Part shown: piece after piece, positions 34,393 through 44,915 of the stretch
How positions within the stretch are numbered: position 1 is the stretch's first letter
Layout of the letters: the number at the start of each line of letters is the position of its first letter
NCBI GenBank assembly: GCA_037178855.1
Contig: JASJZC010000003.1
Span: forward strand, 186,001-250,000
Reading direction: 5' to 3'
Source of the DNA: Oscheius sp. JU75
Taxonomy: Eukaryota; Nematoda; Chromadorea; Rhabditida; Rhabditidae
DNA: 64,000 nucleotides
Notes under the pieces: model-generated
Told to the model about the DNA's origin: nothing
Databases searched by the model: none
What the model saw: the letters and a program-made list of their open reading frames with translations, nothing else
Translations under genes and position numbers: made by a program

Positions 34393-34508
34393 GTCTGTGG
34401 TAAGCTTAGGACTGTGCAAATCCAGAATTGTCCTCGTGCTGTCGTAATCTGTTTCCCAAAGAAATGAAATTCTCACCGCTGTTATCTCTCCGTCTTCTGT
34501 TCTGAATC

Positions 34509-36331
34509 ATGGCTAACATTCTGAAAACAATATACAAGTTCCGTCCGGTTGATAAGTGCCCATTCTTCCTCTTCTCTGTCGAAATGCTCGAAGACGTCGA
34601 ACAACAGCCTACTTCGACAGGAGAGACAAGACCTGAGCAAAAACCTGCCCTCACTCTAGCTCAAGTTAGTTTCCGTAAGATTCTTTTATAGACATTCTTT
34701 CAAAGAAAAGACTGACATGGGCAGTCGGTGCAGGTATTCTGCTCTACGTTGTCTCATTCATCTACTGTATAGCTAGAAGTGGTTCTTCAGAAAATGAGCG
34801 GAAGATTATTATTGCATTTTGGGGCGAAATGCTCAGCATTTCTTTCATTTCCATTTCTGGTAGGTGTTCTGGTCTACTACAAGCCGGCCCCTACTATCAA
34901 GTGCGCAATTGGCTTTGCTATTCTTGAGTATAAGACAGCATTTTTTAGTGTTCAGTACTGAAGAACAGATTTTGACTTTAAAATACCGTCTGGTGCATAC
35001 GCAATTGCTTACGTATGACGAGAGGAAAACTTCCCATTAGCGATTTTAGTCTGACCCGAAGCACAATATATTCAGTTTATCTCTTGCCTTCGAAAAGTGT
35101 TGTAAATGAACACCTTTCTGTAACCCTATATCGGCAATTACTGCATTTGAAAACAAGCACCTTCCTCCTGGTATGGCACACGAAAGGTAGACACTATATC
35201 AGATTTCAGATTTTAAATCTTTTGATTCTCAGTGCCGGAGTTATCTTTGAAAGAAGTATTGTTTTCGGGGAAAGCTATTTAGACGATACTTTTGAGAGGA
35301 CAATGAAGATCATTTATGTGACGGCTGCCATCTCTATCCCTATCCATATTCTACTCATCTGGCTAGCTAGCAAGCTAGTGCCGGAAGAGAAGAAAGCCTT
35401 CAAAGAGGCCAGAGAATTCGAGTAGATGCATATTTTTGAAAGCTATTCACAATCTTTTAGGCGAACTCATTTGATAGAAGAGCCTACTCCCCAGCCTTTG
35501 AGCGAGGAGGAAAAGGCAAAGTTGGCACTTACTCCTGCTAAGGTGAGTCATGGCATCCTTGTCGTAACTTTCTGTTATCTCCCGATCCGTCAATTTTTTT
35601 GAATTCTTGTCGTCTCAAAGTTGGTTCCTCAAACGAACAAAGAAACAGACAGAGCAGTTGTAGGCATTTTTTCAGAAAAAATTGGCGTGGGCCATTGGTG
35701 CAGTTGCTCTATTCTATACCACTTCACTAATTTTCTTTATAATTACATCCGACGAAGACGGTCTGTCACTTCCTGGAATTATAAATATCTTTCTTCTTGG
35801 GTCTCTTATTCCAATTTCGAGTACGTTTCTCCTATATTGACGGTGACTGCTACAGCTTACATACTACTCTTGTGGCTGAGATATCTTGGTCGGAACATTC
35901 CGAGAACCGTAGTTGAAAAGCAACAATCCTTCAGCGGTCAGGAGGGTGTCGGCTTCTTGATATACAGCTTGTTCATCATGGTAAGTAGGTAACAGCAATA
36001 GAACTTATAGAATCTTCTTCAGAGTGCTGTCCTTTTCCTAATCGCTCTCATTGGACTACTCGGCGTGGTTGTTGGCGAGAAGAACCCTCCAGAGTCTGTC
36101 GTCAAGGCAAGAAAGAGCGCTTTGATCGCGGTAGTCATTTTCTTCCCCATTCACATTCTCCTCATTTGGTTAGGAGTGAAGGTGGTAAAGGAAGAGAAAA
36201 ATGGGAAGAAAGCGATCGAGTAAGCATACTTTGATCCGAAACAACTAATATTTTTTAGGCTTTTGGAAACTGGACTAAATAGTGATGGACCCGCTCAACT
36301 AGCTGCTAGTCAATTATCGGAAGCTAGCTAG
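34509..36331 (+). CDS. membrane gene 1: internally duplicated eight-helix protein
   Basis: Nine exons: 34509-34664, 34706-34859, 35076-35170, 35210-35421, 35461-35542, 35676-35820, 35856-35980, 36023-36219, 36259-36331; 412 residues. Exons 2-4 and 6-8 encode homologous halves. Each half starts KRLTW/KKLAW before a helix pair (LTWAVGAGILLYVVSFIYC; LAWAIGAVALFYTTSLIFF), has a short variable exon, and ends with a helix pair closing IPIHILLIWLASKLV or FPIHILLIWLGVKVV. A linker ending EEEKAKLALTPAK repeats the N-terminal PEQKPALTLAQ. Intron phases run 0,1,0,2 and then repeat. The Lys/Glu-rich end and the HILLIWL motif are shared with gene 2. No named family is recognised and the role is unknown; a surface, transporter-like or scaffold function would be speculation. 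Exon 3 is the least certain, though frame and splice sites fit. Confidence 0.75.
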
Positions 36332-36584
36332 ATGAACGAATAAAACTGTGAAATAGTCAGTGTTTTCGTCTGATAAGAATGGCTTTGCGAGCTATTGTAT
36401 AGTCTGTTCAAAAAAGAGCATTTTTCAAACGGCAGCACAAGCTGTCGACCTGATTTTCTACCTAGGTGCATAACTACTACATAAAGTCTACTTCCCAGCG
36501 TGTTTCGTAGCCACAGAGTCTGCAACCGAACCGCAGAAAGAATTTTTCTTTTTCTCGAATAGACAGTACCCAGGGCACCTCATT

Positions 36585-36700
36585 GCTAATCAAACTGGAC
36601 TTGATCGCGAAGACTGTAATCCTATTTCGAAAGCTATCACGAGGTAATGAAATTCTCATCGCTGTTATCATTTTCTGTTTTATAATGATTCATAGTTTTT
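36585..36700 (+). repeat. relic of a third gene start
   Basis: ggtaatgaaattctcatcgc, tgttatc and ttctgttt occur here. The same run precedes the start codons of gene 1 (34463-34508) and gene 2 (37370-37417), but here no coding exon follows. It marks a lost copy or partial duplication. Confidence 0.55.
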
Positions 36701-36844
36701 TGGCAGTTAATAGTAGTCATTTCTTTTGCTGATAAACGTATTTTATTCGCTCAGCTGTCTCTTTCAATAGTGATGACTTCAAACGAGGAAGACATTATTG
36801 AAGAATAATTTCTTCTGCCAGAGATGAACCGCATCCGGAGCAAA

Positions 36845-37150
36845 AGATTTTTCTAGGGACTCGAATCGGCGGGTAAACTGATCCTCTCAGGGAGAGAGAT
36901 AGCTTACTGAGGCGGATACTGATGCGAAAAAATGGGAGGAAAAGCGATGATTAGGGATAGTAAATAAAAAAATCGATGGTTTGACAGGAAGGTCACTGTT
37001 TGTGGCACAGAAATTAGTAGCTGAAAGGAGAAGCAGCTCTTCAAGGCCAGAGTGGGATTAGGAAAGACTAATGGTGACAGTTATCCGAAGGAGAGGAGGA
37101 GGAAATGAGGGAACTTACGTTTTGGGAAAAGTGGGAAGGTACAGGGAGAC
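36845..37150. repeat. noncoding segment duplicated at 44440-44915
   Basis: Shared words in the same order and orientation include cggcgggtaaactgat, tctcagggagagagatagct, gaaaagcgatgattagg, ggccagagtgggattagg and gaaatgagggaacttac. The copy at 44.4 kb carries about 150 bp extra in the middle. Confidence 0.85.
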
Positions 37151-37417
37151 AGAAAGACATAAAAAAAGACAGAGAGATCTCTTTAGGGAATCTATCAGTT
37201 TTCTGACGCTTGGGTATGGGTCTGATCCAAAATAAAATTGACAAAATTTCTGCCATTCCGGCTTAGTGCACCCAGGTACGCTTGGCTTGAAACTTAGTTT
37301 TTTTTTTTACATTTTAAAACATTTTACATTTTTGACATTTTAAAACTATCAGCTTCTGACAATCAAAGGTAAATGAAATTCTTATCGCTGTTATCTCTCC
37401 GTCTTCCGTTCTGAATA

Positions 37418-39076
37418 ATGGACATGTACAAATACAAGTTCCGTCCCATTGATAAGTGTTCCCCGGCCACTTCTCCCTTGTCCTCATCTGCCAAAATGCT
37501 CGAAGACGTCGAACAACAAACTGCTTTAACAGGAGAGGCAAGACCTGAGGAAAAGCCCGTCCTCACTCCAGCCCAGGTCGGTCCTCCTAAAATCTGCCGC
37601 AATCGTCTTTGAAGATAAAACTGGCATGGGCAGTCGGTGCAGGTTTTCTGTTCTACATACTCTCGTGTATTTTCTGTTTCTGCTCGAGTGGCGCCACCGA
37701 TACTGAAATAAAATTACTTACAATCTTTTTCGTGGATATGCTAGGCTTTTCCTTCATACCTATTGCTGGTAAGTATTGTTAACAATTAGAGGAAAGGTAC
37801 TTAAATTCAGTTTACTTTGTACAGTTTCGGGGTAAAAACCATCTCGACATTCTTTACGCACAAGGATCACATAATTACCAGTGTTGGTGTAGTAAAAGCT
37901 GGCTGCTAAGTAGTATGATCTCTTTGGTGAGACAGAGATATATAGAGATACAAAGACACAGAGACAGAGAGACAGAGGGAACATTGAAACTTTCTTTAGA
38001 GTTTGAATCTGGTTGGTCTATGCTTAGTCCTCGTATTGTTTGGATATTTCTTGAGTACTGTCGAGGAGCTTCATTCACATGATTCCTATGTGATAACTAT
38101 GAGAAACCTTTGCGTGACGATTGTGATCCTCATCCCGATTCATATTATTTTAATTTGGCTAGGAGTGATAGTACTAAAGGAAGAAAGAAAAGTGTATGTG
38201 GAAGCGAGAGACACAGGGTACAATTCACCTGCACCGGAACAACTGAAATTTTTTTCAGAGTCTTAGAGGCTATGCGGCCTCCTTTAGTCCCTTTGACCGA
38301 TCAAGAGAAAGCCAAACTGGCCCTTACTCCGTCTCAGGTCAGTCAAACTTTTTATATTTTATGATAGTTTTCTACAGAAAAAACTGACGTGGGCGTTTGG
38401 GGCAAGCGCCTTGGTCTATACTGTCTCCTTCATTTTCTGTGTAGCTACATTTCCAACTAGTTCTACAGATTCGGTCACTGGACTTTTTGTTATTATTTTG
38501 CTATTCGCTACTCCGATGATGAGTACGCCTTTCGAATTAATTTGAACTATATTGTTCTGTTTCAGGTTACATAATCGGTGTGCTAGTCAGATATCTGTGT
38601 AGGAACACTCCAAGGGTGGTAATAGTCGGTGAAAAGCTTCGTTCATTTATCAGATACCGATGGGTCGGCTGGCTAATATGGGGCATAGCAGCTCTGGTAA
38701 GCGAGGAAATGACACAAAGACAGAGACAGAGACAGAAGATTGGAGAGTTTCAGAGTCTGAACTGTTTAATTCTTGGTCTTAGTGTAGTTATGGAAGGAGA
38801 AACGCTGTTTTCTAGCTTGGATAGTCGCTCTAAAAGCCTTTTCGTGACGATAATCATCTTAATCCCCATTCATATTCTGCTAATCTGGCTAGGAGTGTTG
38901 GTGGTGAAGGATGAGTGGAGAGGCTATAAGGCAGAGAAAGAAAACGAGTGAGGGCTTACTCCATCCGGGTCAACTATGTAGTAGTGTTTAGGCTTTTGGA
39001 ATCTGAACAAGATCTCAATGAACTCTCTTCATCTACTGCTCATCAAACATCGGAAGTTAATGAGATGCTGAAATGA
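37418..39076 (+). CDS. membrane gene 2: paralogue of membrane gene 1
   Basis: Nine exons: 37418-37576, 37615-37768, 37811-37926, 38000-38217, 38259-38337, 38378-38522, 38566-38696, 38754-38947, 38992-39076; 426 residues. Exon number, order and intron phases (0,1,0,2,0,1,0,2) equal those of gene 1, and exon 2 (154 nt) and exon 6 (145 nt) have the same lengths in both. The N-terminus KMLEDVEQQTALTGEARPEE matches EMLEDVEQQPTSTGETRPEQ of gene 1. The halves contain LAWAVGAGFLFYILSCIFCF and LTWAFGASALVYTVSFIFC, then IPIHIILIWLGVIVLKEE and IPIHILLIWLGVLVVKDE. The 45 bases before the ATG are nearly identical to those of gene 1, so the promoter was duplicated too. Eight hydrophobic segments are expected. 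Function unknown; both genes are intact, suggesting both are used. Confidence 0.8.
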
Positions 39077-39439
39077 AGTTTAAGAGCACAGTGTGCTTTC
39101 TTGAAAGAGTGATACGCTTACTGTTCAGCTGTTTACAGATAACAGTCCTTCTCAGTCTTGAAATTCCCACCCTTCTCTTATCCAAAACCAACAACCCACG
39201 GTACACTTTTAAAACACAAAATGTGTAAGGTTTCTGAGCTAGTTCCACTTTGTAAGTCTCTAGTCTCTCTCCTAGCTGGCTGTTCGACTCTGACTCTCTA
39301 AGGTCAGAATATGACTCCGTCCCCTCTTGAGCCAAACTACCCAGACTATCCAGTTAGTGCTGACTATATCTATCTACTGAGCGGTGATCCTTACGGTACA
39401 CTCAGCTTATGTATATGATCCAATCAACTGACTTCAATT

Positions 39440-39570
39440 GTCTATTTTGATCTGGGACCATACTTGACAAAAATGGAAAGACCATAGAAACTGTCAAGTG
39501 TTATCCCAGATTAGAGTTGACATGTAGAACAGACATCAAATGCCGATTGTAAAGATAGGGTATGTATATC
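39440..39570. repeat. dispersed repeat shared with 4446-4560
   Basis: tgtcaagtgttatcccagat, tagagttgacatgt and ttgtaaagatagg match the 4.4-kb copy, which lies beside the perfect inverted repeat. Confidence 0.55.
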
Positions 39571-39709
39571 TAAACCACTTGTTTTACTGTAGGGTCTCTC
39601 ATCTTCCACTATTAGGTTCAGTTTCCTCTTTCTCCTATCGAGCCACCGTCTTGGGACTAAGAGACTGTAGTCTAAACACTTTTCCTTGAGCTGACAGGTT
39701 ATTGCCAAG

Positions 39710-40063
39710 CTGTCCCAGCCAACCTGAGCAGCCTCACAGTTGTGCATCTAGAACGATTTCCCCCATTTTTTTCGTGTGGGCAATCGGACTAAGCTTTATC
39801 GCCTACCTTTGTGGTGACATTTACATGTTTCTCTCAGTCATTAGCGATTTCCAAGAAAATACCGCTACATTTCTTGTACTCTTTATCACCGCATCGTATT
39901 TGCCCATATGTAAGTGATTATGAATACGAAAAGGAGCTGGATGCTGACACCGAGAGCTCATCGTAGGTATCCTTATGGAAATCTAAGTTGCTAACGTTTT
40001 CAGTGATGTAAAGCCTTGCTATAAAAGCCCAACCGTATTCACCGTTCCAGTGTTCCAGTTGTA
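39710..40063 (+). pseudogene. truncated relative of the membrane genes
   Basis: A helix-pair exon reads IFFVWAIGLSFIAYLCGDIY, then FLVLFITASYLPI, and ends at a phase-1 donor (ATATgtaagt), as exon 2 of genes 1 and 2 does. The exons for the second helix pair are missing: an acidic tail (YEYEKELDADTESS) follows within 20 bp, with a last piece SDVKPCYKSPTVF to VFQL and a stop. No ATG start is visible. It is most likely a deleted copy, although a short expressed form cannot be excluded. About 500 bp without a gene follow to 40584. Confidence 0.45.
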
Positions 40064-40584
40064 ACGTCATGGAAGATACTGATGTCTTAAAGTTAACAAA
40101 GTTGTTTTAGTTTTCTTTGCAGTTTTTTGTTACAAGTGTTGCTTTTACAACCCCAGTGAGGCTCAAGTTTCGGGTATAGCCGGATTCCGTTGAACTTCTC
40201 ACTTCAACAATTAGTGTGCACACAAAGTGACTGTAAAGATGGGTAACATTAACTTAAAAAGTTAATTTAACGCCCCTTCGGGGAATGAAATCTATGTGTT
40301 GCAGTTGGAATTGACCGGTGACTAGTGTTCACGGTGCATAGATTTCATGGTGCATATATTGCTGTTCTACATAGTAGAGATAGATCTCGGAGTTAGAAGA
40401 TCGTTGGAGTCAGAATGTTTTTGAATTGCAAATATTGGTAACCCAAATTCATAGTATCACTAATCTGCCCCTAATGTTATCTTAGACACGGTTTCCTTCA
40501 CAGCTGGCTGTCCAGAAGAGGCTGTTTTCTCGGCTGATAAGCGGGCTCGACTTATTCATCTACCTTTTCGAACCAACAAAACAG

Positions 40585-41460
40585 ATGGAAGACTTCGAAG
40601 ACAGTCCTAATCCATGGTGGAGATGTGGAATGGCCACAATTAGAGTGAGTATAACTCTTCCTTAATAGCCACCGTTATAGAAGCCAGTCATGTATGTAGC
40701 TTTACTCAGTGCTTTTTTACATTTTTTCGGAGCAATCTACATGTATGGTTGCATCGACTACGCTCCTCCGCTAGCTGACACACAACCGTTTGTTGTTGCG
40801 TGCATTCTCAGCTCAATGTCGACACTTTTCTGTAGGGCTTTCTTCTCTGCCTTCAGTGGTCAGTTTTCAGTGCTCTACGTTTACGGCTATTATTATGAGC
40901 AGATGGTATCTGTAAATGTTTGCTGGTAAGTCACAAACTTTTCAACTGCCCCGTCTCTCACTCTCTCTGTCTGTCTCCTCTTTAAATTCCTGCCTTGTCA
41001 GATTTGGAACATTACGTGGACTCTTATCCACATGTTCATTATCGTCTGCTGGATGTTTGGAATCCTTGGCAGATTCGACGCCCCCAAGAATCTCAAATTA
41101 GCAAAAACAGTGCTAGTCGCTGAAGCTATATCCGTAGCAGATCACTTGATACTTTATGGTCTTTGTATAGATTGTATAGAATGGAACCGGACGACCACGA
41201 AGAAGCGCCACCACCACCACCACCTTCACCGTGAATGACTTACCAATTAAATTGAAACTCATTTCAGAGTCGTCCGTCGACCTCCTCCTCAAGTAGTTCG
41301 TGTACGAGAGCCTGTAACTATTGTCAACACTACGAATACGTACCATGTTAGAAACATGAATATTAATAATGGCAGTATTCAACCCTTGGCTGCCACAAAC
41401 AATGAGGAGAGACAACAGAAAAGAGTTGCCTATGATTACGTAACTACGGTTGATGAATAA
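40585..41460 (+). CDS. four-helix membrane protein with Pro-rich tail
   Basis: Four exons: 40585-40644, 40681-40905, 41002-41230, 41270-41460; 234 residues. MEDFEDSPNPWWRCG is the cytosolic start; helices include MYVALLSAFLHFFGAIYMYG, FVVACILSSMSTLFC and WTLIHMFIIVCWMFGILG. A His run and RRPPPQVVRVREPV precede a tail ending YDYVTTVDE. The last acceptor must be the second AG of ttcagag; the first would lead to an early stop after LLLK. With the second AG the frame closes exactly at TAA. A partial copy of its tail at 42.1 kb confirms that the VTTVDE frame is real. Exon 2 contains gtcagttttcag read as codons. It appears to be a distant single-unit relative of genes 1 and 2 (same Lys-before-helix exon start), but function is unknown. 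Confidence 0.65.
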
Positions 41461-41795
41461 GCCTAGGCCCCCCTCTTTGGACAAGCTTCTAGACATATTG
41501 ACAGACAGACCGACAGTCACAGATTGATCTAATCGGTGCTGAATTTAACAAGAATCAGCCTAAAGTATTGGACTAGGGGCTATTCAACGTGTTTGTCCGA
41601 ATTTCAACACTGCTGTTATCTTAAGCTTTTGCATAAAGCTGTTCAAAGGCGGCCCTTTTCTCGATAGCTCGACCCACAATTCTGCCTCCTCCCAAACAAG
41701 AAAACACTTGGATGGTAGAAATTGAATAAACTTCGAATCCTTGGTGCAGATGTAGACTGAAATCTCTAAGGGTAAGTTACCAGGTCCTATTGTAG

Positions 41796-41974
41796 ATTAA
41801 CCGATCTTATGAAAATCGATCGGTTTTAAACGACCGGTCTTAAATATACATTTCGGGTCTAAAAAGAGATTTTCCTGCTTAGCTATGTTCTGCAAAGTTG
41901 CTGCTTTCCATCTCGTCTACAACTTTGCACCGGTTATTTTTAAGACCGGCCGATCTTTTTAGAACCGGTTAAAC
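41796..41974. repeat. foldback MITE, third member
   Basis: Left arm attaaccgatc ... gaccggtcttaaa; right arm tttttaagaccggccgatc ... aaccggttaaac; imperfect inverted repeats of about 45 bases. The core reads atgttctgcaaagttg ... tctacaactttgca, as in the Pelota intron element. Confidence 0.75.
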
Positions 41975-42069
41975 TTGAACAGAAGCCTTTTTTGTTGGAC
42001 TAATGACGGGTTTAGATGCCTGTTCTGGTGGCAGTTGCACTCAGTATTGGTGTTCATTTATTACAGAGG

Positions 42070-42281
42070 CAACTTTTTCAGGATCGTTGCTGGAACCGCT
42101 CCACCAATTGTGCCAGTTATTCCCGTACTACAGCCCATAATTGTTTTGAACACCGAATAGTACAACATTCGAAACCTGAATGCCAGCTTTCGTGCTACTC
42201 AGCCCTTGACTGGGAGAAGAAACGAGAGCAGAAGACCAAGAAGAGCTGCGTACGATAACATAACTACTGTTGATGAATGAA
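42070..42281 (+). pseudogene. relic of the Pro-rich-tail gene's last exon
   Basis: After ctttttcag a frame reads APPIVPVIPVLQPIIVLNTE, then TAG, then YNIRNLNASFRATQPL and AAYDNITTVDE before TGA. This matches the tail of the 40.6-kb gene (VNTTNTYHVRNMN, AYDYVTTVDE) with an in-frame stop. The transmembrane exons are not found upstream. A dead duplicate fragment. The following 900 bp to 43193 hold no supported gene. Confidence 0.6.
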
Positions 42282-43193
42282 AATTACCAATCCTGTCAAG
42301 ATCTGCACTATAACGGATGCCAGCAGACTGTCTGCTTGGCCCCTTCAAGTCTTTTCAACCGGCCTCTTTCTTATCCTGTCAGTTTTTTTTACTATTTCAT
42401 GTGAGTCTGTCTGCTAAATCCTACTAAATGTCTACTTCGGACGGTGAACTGGATTTGGGTCAAATTGCCAATTGCTGGTCCTACCCGACATTTTCAGTGG
42501 AGCTACGGAACGTAGCAACCCATTGTCGGGGCTCTAGCAAGATAGCCATACAAGGATGTGTCTGACTAGACTAGATTCCCCGACAGGTGGATGTTCTTCA
42601 TTCTGTCTAAGATAATTTAAGTTAGGAGATAGCTCTTCTCAGCCCTTCATGAGTTACATGGTGATCGATAAGAAACAGATCCCGTCCTAGTCCCCCATGT
42701 CAACTGCCTTACCCTCCAATTCCAATTCGACCTCCGACTCCGACTCCTTCTCTTCCTCGTTTAGGGCGCGGTTACTGGAAGCAGGAGCAACGTATCACTA
42801 ATGACTTGCCCCCTAAACTGCTTGACAGGGCATGACTTGTCATTTCTGGTTCGAGATTACGGGAAAACAACCACATATGCTGCCTATCTACGACTGAAGT
42901 GCATCTGTCTGTCCTCTGTCTATCCGTCTAGTGTTTGAACAAAAGAGCAAGTTAAATTGCCCAGAAGACGTTGCCAATCTTATATGGCAAGTTAACCTTC
43001 GCTGTGCGCTACAGCTTTGATTTTGTTATAAACACTGGAGCACGTTTGTGACTTTGAGTAGGCGCAAGTCAAGAACACCTGGTAAGGCGTCAATTGTTTA
43101 GGTTTGACGCAGAAGTTCAACAACTTTTGTTGGCTCTTCCTAAATTTTCGCTGCTCTTATCTGTGTTTTCATTTGCGTCAATTCCAGTGTCTG

Positions 43194-43426
43194 ATGAGAA
43201 TTACGCCAGCTTTGTACCAAAAAATGCAGGAGCACGACGACCAACAACCCAAGAGGAAGACGCTTTGCCTGACCTCACAACCTGGTCTAGTCTTTTACCG
43301 TCCAAGGTCAGTTGCCTTGCTTCAAAGCAAACTTTTATTTTTTTCAGCATAGGCTACTTGCTATGTTTGGTATCTGGGATCCTGGTTGTTGGTCTTTTAA
43401 ATTACAGGTGCTCTGATAAAGTCTGA
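43194..43426 (+). CDS. small single-pass membrane protein
   Basis: Two exons, 43194-43306 and 43348-43426, joined in phase 2; 63 residues. A basic first half (MRITPALYQKMQEHDDQQPK) is followed by one transmembrane helix in exon 2 (IGYLLCLVSGILVVGLLNY) and the short tail RCSDKV. The acceptor attccag lies six bases before the ATG, as for other genes here. It is small and unrecognised, so the call rests on splice fit, helix and acceptor position only. Confidence 0.45.
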
Positions 43427-43739
43427 CGGGTTCTATGTACTTTAAAGATGCATCATAGATGTGGCGTAATAAATAATAGTGAGCAAATACACAAGAAGGT
43501 TTAGTTTTCCGGCGGGTTTTTGAAAAGTCTATCTCTGGGAGAGGCAGAGACAGGGTGACAGAGAGACAGCAAGAAAGAGACAGACAGAGAAAGTGAGAAG
43601 AATTTTCTGAAATGACGTTGAAAAAACTTTATAAGTTTGGTATCTATGCACAAAGTGAAGGCTTTTTGTTCCGCGAGACAAGTTCGGACCCGTAGCTACC
43701 CATTTCTTCTGATTTCATCATTCAATACAGTTTCAGTGC

Positions 43740-44312
43740 CTAAGCTTGGAAGATGGCCTGCTCCCATTCATCTTCAGCCATATAGTTGTGTAGTTGGGGA
43801 GAGTACTGAAGCATGACATTTTTTTGTAGAAAAGTGAAAGATACCGCGACAGAAATAAGTCCTAGAAAGAGTGCGAAGGTTGCCTTGGCCAAAAGGAACC
43901 AGAAGAGATAGAAGCGTTCGTCGATGGTCAGATCAAAGATTCCACAATTATCACCGGCAGGGGTGCAGTCCTTGTTTCCGTCCCGAATGGAAAGGACAAG
44001 AGCCAAGACGATCATTGTGATCGCGTTGATGACCTCGATGGCTAGGATGAAGAGCATCATGCCTGAAAAGGAGGGATTACTAAAACCCAAACTCAGGGGT
44101 ATAGTCTTTGTCTCTGTCTCTGTAGACTCACGTAAACTTGGCCGACAAGCATGAATCAGTGCCAAGAAGAACACGACGACTTCCACATAGGTGAAAATAC
44201 TGATTGGTAAGGAAGCATTGCTTCCAAGGAAGACCACAATCCCGATGGCTGTAAGCATGAGCAGCAGCGAGCCGAGCTGCGTCAGCGACAGAAAAACGTT
44301 AAAGCCTCTCAT
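43740..44312 (-). CDS. four-helix membrane protein, unknown family
   Basis: Two exons, 44312-44132 and 44062-43740, joined in phase 1; 167 residues. The start MRGFNVFLSLTQLGSLLLML runs into the first helix; further helices are ISIFTYVEVVVFFLALI, FILAIEVINAITMIVLALVL and FWFLLAKATFALFLGLISV. A loop between helices 3 and 4 carries two cysteines (DCTPAGDNCGIF). The end is EDEWEQAIFQA. The layout resembles small tetraspan proteins of the nematode type. The unspliced frame is also open through the 69-bp intron, but the intron carries the degenerate gagacagag run seen in other introns and good splice sites. Function unknown. Confidence 0.65.
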   Translation of the reverse strand: MRGFNVFLSLTQLGSLLLMLTAIGIVVFLGSNASLPISIFTYVEVVVFFLALIHACRPSLRESTETETKTIPLSLGFSNPSFSGMMLFILAIEVINAITMIVLALVLSIRDGNKDCTPAGDNCGIFDLTIDERFYLFWFLLAKATFALFLGLISVAVSFTFLQKNVMLQYSPQLHNYMAEDEWEQAIFQA

Positions 44313-44439
44313 TTTCTCTGCATTGTTCTCGTAGAAACAGTCACTGTAAAACAGGTAATTTTTGAAGGTATCAGTAACAAAAGGAACCAGAGGTCCATGA
44401 CGCTTTACCCTGGGTAGCGAGGGTAAACAAGGAGAGATT

Positions 44440-44915
44440 TTTCCGGGGGCTCGAGTCGGCGGGTAAACTGATATTCTCAGGGAGAGAGATAGCTTACTGA
44501 GCCGAATTCTGACGCGAAAACATGGGAAGAAAAGCGATGATTAGGAATAGTAAATAAAAGATCGATGAAAAATCGATTTGACGGGTAGATCACTGTCTCT
44601 GACACAGAAATTAGTACGGTTAGGACAGCGGAAGTGAACACGAGACAGGGGGAACCTGAACAACACTGATGTGAAGTACGCGACCACATGTACTCGTCAG
44701 GCCACGTGCACTGTCCCTCTCTGCCAGTGTAAAAGTCTACAGATCATGAGTCAGGGAGGCTTGTTAGCCATTCATGAAACGACTAATAGGTCAGCTGAGA
44801 GGAGAAGCGGTTCTTCTAGGCCAGAGTGGGATTAGGAAAAACTAATGGTGGCAGTTATACGAGAGGAGGAGGAGGAAATGAGGGAACTTACTTACGTTTT
44901 GGAAAAAGTGGAAAG
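44440..44915. repeat. second copy of the duplicated noncoding segment
   Basis: Matches 36845-37150 in order and orientation, interrupted by about 150 unrelated bases at 44620-44790. No gene is supported between 44313 and 47640. Confidence 0.8.

Noticed and set aside
41161-41238. Poly-His C-terminus ending HLHRE as the true end of the four-helix gene
   Set aside because: A donor and acceptor lead to a conserved tail (YVTTVDE) that is also found in a nearby relic.
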